A stretch of 64,000 bases of DNA, taken from assembly GCF_050589625.1 (NCBI RefSeq), contig NZ_JBNGOP010000009.1:62001-126000 (forward strand), read 5' to 3'. Numbering within the stretch: position 1 is the stretch's first letter; every line of letters starts with the position of its first letter. Positions 32,352 through 39,076 of this stretch are shown piece after piece. The stretch is from Pelagihabitans sp947500445. Its GTDB lineage: Bacteria; Bacteroidota; Bacteroidia; Flavobacteriales; Flavobacteriaceae. The translations under genes and the position numbers were made by a program. A model generated the notes under the pieces. The model was not told the DNA's origin and ran no database searches. It worked only from the letters and a program-made list of their open reading frames with translations.

Positions 32352-33515
32352 TTAGCGTGGCGACGTTTCCGCTTTTCGATGCAGTAAACGGGTCAGCTTT
32401 ATGGAAAGATCGGTAAAAATAATTTTTGGATTTCCATTGCGTTCCACATGGTAAATGGCATCTTCCAGTTCCTTGGTAATCTCCTGAACATTGTTCCCAT
32501 GTACAAAAGGAGCGAATTTTTTGAGCTGAAAACCGTCGACATGTATTTTCATAAAGGCCAGTTGTTCCGTATCGTAATTGATCAGCAAGGCCTGCCTGAT
32601 CACCGTTAAACAGTAATGGAGGAACTTTTTTTGTGTTTCGCGACCGACCGCGGCCACTTCCTCGCTCCAAAGAATGAGCTCTTTTACCGCCGATTTGTTC
32701 CCTTTTGCCTTAAAAGCGCTTCGAACCCATTGTACGAACCATTTTTCGAATATCAGATCTTCCGAATCCTGGTTCATCAGGTCCAAGGCCTTGTTGAAAT
32801 TTCCGTTGGCCTCATGGGCAATGCGCAACGCCTCGTCCCTGGGAAGCCCTTTAGCAACAAGTCCATCCGCAATATTGGCTTCCGCCAATGGCGGAAAACG
32901 AAGTATTTGGCAGCGCGAACGAATGGTTTGCAACAGCTGCTCCTCATCCTCCGCCAACAATAAAAAAATCGTTTGGTTGGGGGGCTCTTCGATCAATTTT
33001 AGCAGTTTGTTCGCCGCGGCGTTGTTCATACGGTCGGCCATCCAAATGAGCATTACCTTATAACCGCCCTCGTACGATTTTAGCGATAGCTTTTTAACGA
33101 TATCCAAGGCCTCGTCCACCCCTATTTGACCTTGTTTTTTTTCGATACCGATATGCCGGTACCAATCAAAAAGATTTCCATAGGGCTGTTCCGAACAAAA
33201 TTGCCGCCATTCCTTCATATAATGGTCGCTAACGGCATGGCTCTTTACCTTATCGCTATTGGCCACCGGAAAGGCGAAATGCATATCGGGATGGGAAAGC
33301 GAACCGAATTTTAGGTTACAGGCCTCGTTTCCATGATCGTTTTCACCGTTTTGGTTGGAGCAGATAATGTATTGCGCATAGGCAATAGCGGTATTCAATA
33401 GTCCGCAACCTTCTCCCCCTACAAACAATTGGGCGTGCGGAATCCTTCCGGAATCGGCACTTTTGGTCAAGTGCTTTTTAATATGTGACAACCCTAAAAC
33501 ATCCTGAAACAGCAT
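32352..33515 (-). CDS. holB: DNA polymerase III subunit delta' (HolB)
   Basis: This is a clamp-loader subunit at the replication fork. The N-terminus (MLFQDVLGLSHIKKHL, then GRIPHAQLFVGGEGCG) fits the delta' AAA+ fold. The P-loop is degenerate and lacks the lysine, as expected for delta'. Further landmarks are KVMLIWMADRMNNAAANKLLKLIEEPP and TIRSRCQILRFPPL, the arginine-finger SRC motif. At 387 aa it is slightly longer than the E. coli protein (334). The four-cysteine zinc module of E. coli delta' is reduced to two cysteines here. It is divergent from pgk, with about 190 nt between the start codons. Confidence 0.93.
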   Translation of the reverse strand: MLFQDVLGLSHIKKHLTKSADSGRIPHAQLFVGGEGCGLLNTAIAYAQYIICSNQNGENDHGNEACNLKFGSLSHPDMHFAFPVANSDKVKSHAVSDHYMKEWRQFCSEQPYGNLFDWYRHIGIEKKQGQIGVDEALDIVKKLSLKSYEGGYKVMLIWMADRMNNAAANKLLKLIEEPPNQTIFLLLAEDEEQLLQTIRSRCQILRFPPLAEANIADGLVAKGLPRDEALRIAHEANGNFNKALDLMNQDSEDLIFEKWFVQWVRSAFKAKGNKSAVKELILWSEEVAAVGRETQKKFLHYCLTVIRQALLINYDTEQLAFMKIHVDGFQLKKFAPFVHGNNVQEITKELEDAIYHVERNGNPKIIFTDLSIKLTRLLHRKAETSPR

Positions 33516-33670
33516 GTCCCAAAGATAGTTTTTTTGGGAGAACCGTAAATAAAGGATACGCTTCTCGGAAAAAATTTGAGGGCAATGGTCAACTCCCTTG
33601 CCGACCGTTCGGTTTTTCCAAAATGGTACAAGAATTACCGGGGCAGCTTTCGCCCATTCCGAGAAATAAG

Positions 33671-33678
33671 TACATTTG
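33671..33678 (+). promoter_or_regulatory. Bacteroidota promoter for pgk
   Basis: TACATTTG is an exact TAnnTTTG box. A TTTC at 33648-33651 lies 19 nt upstream, one base off the TTTG -33 element. The ATG of pgk is 25 nt downstream. Confidence 0.6.
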
Positions 33679-33702
33679 CGATTCCTTTAAAACACAACGA
33701 AC

Positions 33703-34896
33703 ATGAAAACCTTGGCCGACATTAATTTTGAAAATAAAAAAGCACTCATTCGGGTAGACTTTAACGTGCCGCTCGATGCGGAATTTAACGTTACCGATGC
33801 CAACCGGATCGAGGCAGCAAAACCGACGATCATAAAGGTGTTGGAAGATGGTGGAAGTGCAATTCTAATGTCCCATTTGGGAAGACCGAAAGGAGCAAAA
33901 AAGCCGGAACTTTCGTTGCGCCATATCTGTACCAAGGTCTCCGAGGTATTGGGTGTACAGGTACGGTTCGTAGACGACAGCGTCGGCAGTGCCGCCCAAA
34001 AGGCGGCCGCGGAACTACAGTCGGGCGAAGTGTTGTTGTTGGAAAACCTAAGGTACCATAGCGAAGAAGAGCAGGGCGATACCGATTTTGCCCAGCAACT
34101 GTCGGCCTTGGGCGATGTATATGTTAACGACGCCTTTGGAACGGCACACCGTGCGCACGCGTCCACAACAGTGGTCGCACAATTTTTTCCGGAGAACAAA
34201 TGTTTTGGGCATTTGTTGGCAAAGGAGATCGAGGCCATCGATAAGGTCATGCGTACCGGGGAAAAACCTGTTCTTGCCATTTTAGGAGGAGCCAAGGTCT
34301 CTTCAAAAATTACCATCATAGAAAATATTTTGGACAAGGTCGATCATTTGATCATCGGCGGTGGAATGACCTATACGTTCGTGAAGGCCCAGGGCGGTTC
34401 CGTTGGCGAATCGATCTGTGAGGATGACAAAATGGAATTGGCACTTTCCATTTTGGAACAGGCCAAAGCAAAAAATGTACAGGTACATTTACCGGTAGAC
34501 GTACTGGCCGCAAACGACTTTAACAATGAAGCCGATACCCAGATCGTTCCGGTCAGTCAGATACCCGAAGGTTGGCAAGGGCTGGATGCCGGTTCGAATT
34601 CCCTGGCCAATTTTAAAACGGTAATCACACAATCGAAAACCATTTTATGGAACGGACCGATCGGGGTCTTTGAAATGGAAAACTTTGCAAAGGGTACCAT
34701 TGCTATCGGAAATTTCGTGGACGAAGCCACTCAGAACGGTGCCTTCTCCCTCGTGGGCGGTGGCGATTCGGTAGCGGCCGTAAAACAGTTCGGGTTCGAG
34801 AACAAAGTAAGTTATGTTTCCACCGGAGGAGGCGCTATGTTAGAGAGTTTGGAAGGGAAAACCTTGCCGGGGATCGCCGCAATATTGGACGCCTAA
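33703..34896 (+). CDS. pgk: Phosphoglycerate kinase
   Basis: This glycolytic enzyme transfers phosphate between 1,3-bisphosphoglycerate and ADP. All main signatures are visible: RVDFNVPL near the N-terminus, SHLGRPKG, NDAFGTAHRAHAST, ILGGAKVSSKI and the nucleotide-binding GGGDSVAAV near the C-terminus. At 397 aa it is the normal length. The promoter box at 33671-33678 supports this start. A murein transglycosylase gene follows 114 nt later on the same strand. Confidence 0.97.
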   Translation: MKTLADINFENKKALIRVDFNVPLDAEFNVTDANRIEAAKPTIIKVLEDGGSAILMSHLGRPKGAKKPELSLRHICTKVSEVLGVQVRFVDDSVGSAAQKAAAELQSGEVLLLENLRYHSEEEQGDTDFAQQLSALGDVYVNDAFGTAHRAHASTTVVAQFFPENKCFGHLLAKEIEAIDKVMRTGEKPVLAILGGAKVSSKITIIENILDKVDHLIIGGGMTYTFVKAQGGSVGESICEDDKMELALSILEQAKAKNVQVHLPVDVLAANDFNNEADTQIVPVSQIPEGWQGLDAGSNSLANFKTVITQSKTILWNGPIGVFEMENFAKGTIAIGNFVDEATQNGAFSLVGGGDSVAAVKQFGFENKVSYVSTGGGAMLESLEGKTLPGIAAILDA

Positions 34897-35010
34897 GGAC
34901 GTTATCCGTTTAAAAGGCAAGGGGATTTGCACACCGCTTTGGTGGTGCCGAATTTTATACTCTCAAAAAAAAGTCGGATTTTCGTTGACCCTCCCGTAAT
35001 TTTTGATAGT

Positions 35011-36705
35011 ATGATGAAGACACAAAAAAGTAACGTATTCCTTGTGGCGGCACTACTCCTGTTCGGTCTAATGAGCCGGGCACAGGTACAGGATTCTACG
35101 GTGGTCGTTGGAAAGGAGAACGCTAAACGGGATACGGTATCAGTTGCTACACCTGTAGATTCCCTGGCCATCGGCATCGCCGAGAATGTCGAACAAATGG
35201 AGCGGATGGACGAAACTTCGGATCAAGACCTCCCCTTTCCCATTCCGGACGATAAGGGGCAATATCAATTAAAGGACCACCCCCAAGCAGCCATTTACGA
35301 TAGTCTTTGGATGAAAGAGCTCTACGATACGAACATGCTCTTTGAGGAAATGTATGCCGAGGTACTCCAATTGGGGAACGGTCAAATGATCGATGGAAAC
35401 CCCGTTGCCGTAGCGGAAACCTATGTATACGACCTGCCTACCGATTCCCTTAAGGCGCGATTGGAACGGCTCAACCAAAAAACCCCGTTCAATGTGGTGT
35501 ACAACCGGTCTTTGGAGAGCCTCATAAAATCGTTTCTGACACGCAAAAGAGGCTTAATGGAGCGGATGTTGACGGTGAGCCAGTTTTATTTTCCCATGTT
35601 CGAGGAAGAATTGGATCGCCACGATATCCCGGTTGAAATGAAATATTTGTCCATAGTAGAGTCCGCATTAAACCCAAAAGCGCGATCACGTGTCGGAGCG
35701 ACCGGGCTCTGGCAATTTATGTACAGCACCGGAAAACAGTATAAACTAGATGTAAACAGCTATGTGGACGAGCGTAGTGACCCCATAAAGGCCACCAAGG
35801 CAGCTAGCCGTTATCTATCCCGCCTCTACGAAATTTTCGGGGATTGGGATCTGGCCCTGGCAGCATACAATTCCGGTCCGGGGAACGTGAACAAGGCCAT
35901 CCGAAGATCGGGCGGCCAACGGAACTACTGGAACATTCGAAGAAACCTCCCGCGGGAGACCGCTGGTTATGTTCCCGCTTTTTTGGCTACCATGTACGTA
36001 TTGGAATATGCCGAGGAGCATGGCCTGAAGGGCAGAAAGGCCGAGCGGGCCTATTTTGAGACCGATACCGTTCATGTAAAAAGCCTGATCACCTTTGATC
36101 AAATTTCTAAAATGGTAGGGGTGAGCGTAGCGGAGCTTCAGGTGCTTAACCCGTCCTACAAACTAAATGTTATTCCATTTGTAGCAGGTAAGGATTATGC
36201 ACTTCGGCTGCCCAAAAAAGCTATGGGAAAATTTGTTGCCAACGAGGTTCAGATCTATGCCCAGGTTAAAAAGGAACTCGATAGTAAGGAAAGCCCCTTG
36301 CCCGCGCTGGTAAAACAGGCGGAAAAAGAGCGGGTACGGTATCGGGTGCGAAGTGGTGACTATTTGGGCAAGATTGCGGAACGCTACGGTGTGCGGGTAA
36401 GCCAATTGAAACAATGGAACGGTTTACGGAGCAATAACCTAAGGGTAGGGCAACGGTTGACCATTTATCCACGAAACCGTGGTGGACGTACAAAAACCGT
36501 ACAAAAGACCAGTACCGCCGCAGTTACAAAAACGACATTTCCCCCAGGAACCAAAGTGCATATCGTTCAAAGTGGCGACTCCCTTTGGACCATCTCCAGA
36601 AAATATCCTGGGATTTCCGTCGAAAACTTACGAGAATGGAACGGTATTAGTGGTAGTAACCTTAAACCAGGTACCAAGTTGAAGTTGTGCGCCTGTCCAT
36701 CGTAA
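35011..36705 (+). CDS. MltD-like lytic murein transglycosylase with two LysM domains
   Basis: This enzyme cleaves peptidoglycan glycan strands. The protein has 564 aa from the ATG at 35011 (MMKTQKS), with a signal peptide ending RAQ. A goose-lysozyme-like SLT domain (about 195-335) carries the catalytic glutamate in LSIVESALNP (E217), the GATGLWQFM motif and AYNSGPGNV. Two LysM domains follow, at about 443-487 and 515-559, which bind N-acetylglucosamine chains. The frame is open back to 34927, but that part has no homology. It precedes the DUF4837 lipoprotein gene by 13 nt, so the pair is probably one operon, perhaps together with pgk. Confidence 0.92.
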   Translation: MMKTQKSNVFLVAALLLFGLMSRAQVQDSTVVVGKENAKRDTVSVATPVDSLAIGIAENVEQMERMDETSDQDLPFPIPDDKGQYQLKDHPQAAIYDSLWMKELYDTNMLFEEMYAEVLQLGNGQMIDGNPVAVAETYVYDLPTDSLKARLERLNQKTPFNVVYNRSLESLIKSFLTRKRGLMERMLTVSQFYFPMFEEELDRHDIPVEMKYLSIVESALNPKARSRVGATGLWQFMYSTGKQYKLDVNSYVDERSDPIKATKAASRYLSRLYEIFGDWDLALAAYNSGPGNVNKAIRRSGGQRNYWNIRRNLPRETAGYVPAFLATMYVLEYAEEHGLKGRKAERAYFETDTVHVKSLITFDQISKMVGVSVAELQVLNPSYKLNVIPFVAGKDYALRLPKKAMGKFVANEVQIYAQVKKELDSKESPLPALVKQAEKERVRYRVRSGDYLGKIAERYGVRVSQLKQWNGLRSNNLRVGQRLTIYPRNRGGRTKTVQKTSTAAVTKTTFPPGTKVHIVQSGDSLWTISRKYPGISVENLREWNGISGSNLKPGTKLKLCACPS

Positions 36706-36718
36706 ATGTATTTCGCTT

Positions 36719-37714
36719 ATGAAAACGACCAAGTTATTCCTTTTTCTTTTCTGCATTGTCCTTCTAGGATGTCAAGAAGGAGACCAAAAACGGTACCTTC
36801 CCTCTAGTATCGGCCCTATCAACTCCTTGGCGGTAGTCATGGACGATGACCTTTGGAAAGGGGCCGTCGGCGATAAGGTCAGGGAACATTTTGCGGCACC
36901 CGTTTTGGCCCTTACCCTAAACGAACCAAAATTCAGCATCAATCATTTTCCGCCGAAAACCTTTACCGGTACCACGCGAAGTTCCCGATCCATTTTATAC
37001 GTCATGAAAGATTCCTTGGACCTGGCGCATATCAAGACCGACCTGTATGCCTCCCCACAACGAATAGGGGTCGTGAAGGGAAGGACGGTGCAGGAACTTA
37101 TAGCCAATATCGATGCCAAGGCGGGAGCAATGATCGAGGCCTTTAAGGGGGTGGAGATCAAGGAAAACCAAAAACGGTTTTTAAAGTCGCTGAACAAGGA
37201 AGGGGTACTGGAAAAGAATTTTAAGGTATCGATCGATATCCCATCGGTGTACACCGTAGGAAGGCAGGAAGACAACTTCGTTTGGTTCGATCGACAGATC
37301 TTAAAGGGTACCGCCAACATTGTTGCCTACACCGTTCCCGGTGACAGGTTTAAAAACGATACCACTTTGGTGCGCGATATCGTATCGATGCGGGATACCA
37401 TCGGCAAAAAATTTATTCCCGGTCCCGACAATCCGGGAAAGGTTACTTATATGCGTACCGAGCCCGCTTTTGCGCCGCATGTGTTCCATACCGAGATCGG
37501 AGGAAGAAAGGCGATCGAAGTAAGGGGCCTGTGGGACGTTAAGAACTATCCCATGGCCGGGCCTTTTCTGACCTATATTATCGACGACCCCGAGAAAAAC
37601 AGGAAAATGGTCATCGAAGGCTTTGTATTTGCTCCAGCGGCCGAAAAACGTGACGACATGTTCGAACTGGAGGCCATTCTTAAGACCATAAGGTTCCAGG
37701 GAGCACCTAAATAA
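36719..37714 (+). CDS. DUF4837-family lipoprotein
   Basis: The protein has 331 aa. A lipoprotein signal (LFLFCIVLLGCQEG, Cys18) is followed by a region resembling the DUF4837 family found in Bacteroidota, with landmarks such as SIGPINSLAVVMDDDLW and VYTVGRQEDNFVWFDRQI. The function is unknown; membrane attachment through the lipid anchor is inferred from the lipobox. It follows the MltD-like gene by 13 nt, which suggests a shared transcript and perhaps an envelope role. A bidirectional terminator begins right at its stop. Confidence 0.85.
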   Translation: MKTTKLFLFLFCIVLLGCQEGDQKRYLPSSIGPINSLAVVMDDDLWKGAVGDKVREHFAAPVLALTLNEPKFSINHFPPKTFTGTTRSSRSILYVMKDSLDLAHIKTDLYASPQRIGVVKGRTVQELIANIDAKAGAMIEAFKGVEIKENQKRFLKSLNKEGVLEKNFKVSIDIPSVYTVGRQEDNFVWFDRQILKGTANIVAYTVPGDRFKNDTTLVRDIVSMRDTIGKKFIPGPDNPGKVTYMRTEPAFAPHVFHTEIGGRKAIEVRGLWDVKNYPMAGPFLTYIIDDPEKNRKMVIEGFVFAPAAEKRDDMFELEAILKTIRFQGAPK

Positions 37715-37754
37715 AAAAAGCACCGGACGCCATTGAAGGTCCAGTGCTTTTTTT
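37713..37754. terminator. Bidirectional terminator between DUF4837 gene and miniprotein gene 1
   Basis: The stem GCACcGGAC/GTCCaGTGC (37720-37728 and 37739-37747) is flanked by seven A on the left and seven T on the right. Confidence 0.85.
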
Positions 37755-37766
37755 GTTGCGGGTGAC

Positions 37767-37937
37767 TTAAACAAATAAGAAGCCCGTAGAGAGCCTGAAT
37801 ACGAATGCGTATACGGTAATGGCCCAAAGGAAGATACAAAACCAGGAGAAGGCCTTGAAATACCGATTTAGCATCAAATAGGTCCAATCCCTGAAAGCTT
37901 CCACATAAATTTCTCTTACAAGTAATAGTTTTTTCAT
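37767..37937 (-). CDS. 56-aa membrane miniprotein, paralogue 1
   Basis: The translation starts MKKLLLVREIYVEAFRDW and ends RLSTGFLFV, and I obtained it by hand. One predicted membrane helix lies at about 32-48 (WFCIFLWAITVYAFVF), preceded by an amphipathic, positively charged N-terminal helix. It matches the protein at 38461-38631 along its whole length, with shared xxEIYxEAFRx, YFKxFSWFC, YAFVFR and TGxxF. It resembles short Flavobacteriaceae membrane proteins that I believe carry a DUF number (possibly DUF6747), but I am not certain. Function is unknown. The presence of a paralogue and of a terminator after each supports it being a real gene. Confidence 0.7.
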   Translation of the reverse strand: MKKLLLVREIYVEAFRDWTYLMLNRYFKAFSWFCIFLWAITVYAFVFRLSTGFLFV

Positions 37938-38404
37938 ATAGGGTTCTTTTTAGTTTGTGGTACAAATATGGTCAGCTGCTTAAAAAAAATGGAATTATTT
38001 AGATGAAATGGCCCCTATCCACGATAGGGATGTCCCATATTGTAACGGATCGATGAACGGCACATATATCGGCATCAAAAGCTGTATTCCATTACTTACA
38101 AGGCCGTATGGCGTTAAAGCCGTTTTAACATTAATTAGTAGGAGGTGCAGTTTTCCATAGGAAACGGACACGTGCCATGGGGCAATGAAAAAGGGCTGCA
38201 ACCGGGAGGGTGTTCCGGTAACGGGGAGAAAGGGCTAATACCATTTCTACTTTAAAATTACCCATTAAAAATTGCCCATCTCCGCTTATACTTCAAAATA
38301 AAAAACAACCGTAGCTACTGCTATGCTTGATTTTTCCTTTTCGTCTAAGCAAAAAAATGACTGCGTTTTATTTGGGTGATTTTAAAGCAAAAATGGTATA
38401 AAAC
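37938..38404. other. Gap between the two miniprotein genes
   Basis: It should hold the promoter of paralogue 1. A hairpin with a 7-bp stem (CCCTATC/GATAGGG, 38013-38029) lies near the left edge. A 68-codon minus frame (37995-38201) shows no recognisable features and is probably chance. I see nothing else. Confidence 0.45.
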
Positions 38405-38435
38405 CAAAAAAGCACCCTTACAAAGGGTGCCTTTT
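38405..38435. terminator. Terminator of miniprotein gene 2
   Basis: The stem GCACCCTT/AAGGGTGC with a 3-nt loop is flanked by A-run and T-run. It lies about 26 nt beyond the stop of the 38461-38631 gene in its direction of transcription. Confidence 0.8.
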
Positions 38436-38460
38436 TCGGTTAGGTTGGTTTTGGTCGTTC

Positions 38461-38631
38461 TTATTCGAAAGCATAGCCGGTCGCCACTCTGAACACAAAC
38501 GCGTAGAGCATTATGGCAAAGCTGGCGAAGCAAAACCAGGAGAATACCTTGAAATAGGATTTTACAAGGACACTGCCCAGATTTCTAAAAGCTTCCAGAT
38601 AAATTTCTTTGATCAGTAGGGTGGTTTTCAT
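38461..38631 (-). CDS. 56-aa membrane miniprotein, paralogue 2
   Basis: The translation starts MKTTLLIKEIYLEAFRNL and ends RVATGYAFE. It has one predicted membrane helix (about 31-48) after an amphipathic N-terminal half. It has the same length and the same conserved positions as paralogue 1, about half identical by eye. Its own terminator follows. Family name is uncertain (perhaps DUF6747) and function unknown. The conserved aromatic FSWFC just before the helix suggests a membrane-surface anchor. Confidence 0.7.
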   Translation of the reverse strand: MKTTLLIKEIYLEAFRNLGSVLVKSYFKVFSWFCFASFAIMLYAFVFRVATGYAFE

Positions 38632-39022
38632 GATTTAGGTATTTTGGTTCGATTTGGGTTTAATTGTATATATAACTGTTAATCTGATCTTTGCGTATTT
38701 TCAACGAGTTTCTTTGTTGTGAACGATTAAAAATTTGTGGTGAAATGGATATCAGGGTACGTTTGGTGCATTGGAATCGGTTTTTTATTGGTCACGGAGG
38801 TTGGTTGAAAAGGGGACCGCTGCGCTAAAGGATGTAAGACCGCTTCGCTGAAGGAGGAAAGAGATTGGATGAGGATAATCGGGCAAAGGAACGCTGTTAT
38901 CAGTTTTTATCTTTAAAACAAGCCGTTTTAACGGCTTTATGGCGCTTTGGGCAATAACTAGTGGGCGTCTACCGGTAATATGGCCTTAAACGCCGCGCAT
39001 ACGAGTCCGATTTGCGTCCAAA
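38632..39022. other. Gap between miniprotein gene 2 and the PorE-like gene
   Basis: No gene is seen. Two imperfect 20-bp direct repeats (38815-38834 and 38838-38857, GACCGCTKCGCTRAAGGAKG pattern) lie in the middle. A small hairpin (AAGCCGT/ACGGCTT) is at about 38922-38939. Confidence 0.4.
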
Positions 39023-39062
39023 TAAAAAAACCGCTACTGTATAACAGTAGCGGTTTTCTTTT
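39023..39062. terminator. Terminator after the PorE-like gene
   Basis: The stem AACCGCTACTG/CAGTAGCGGTT has a 4-6-nt loop. A long T-run follows on the minus strand just past the stop codon at 39077. Confidence 0.85.
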
Positions 39063-39076
39063 TGGAGCTATGGAAC

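Noticed and set aside
37995..38201. 68-codon minus-strand frame between the miniprotein genes
   Set aside because: It has no domain, no promoter or terminator match and no paralogue, unlike the two 56-aa genes.
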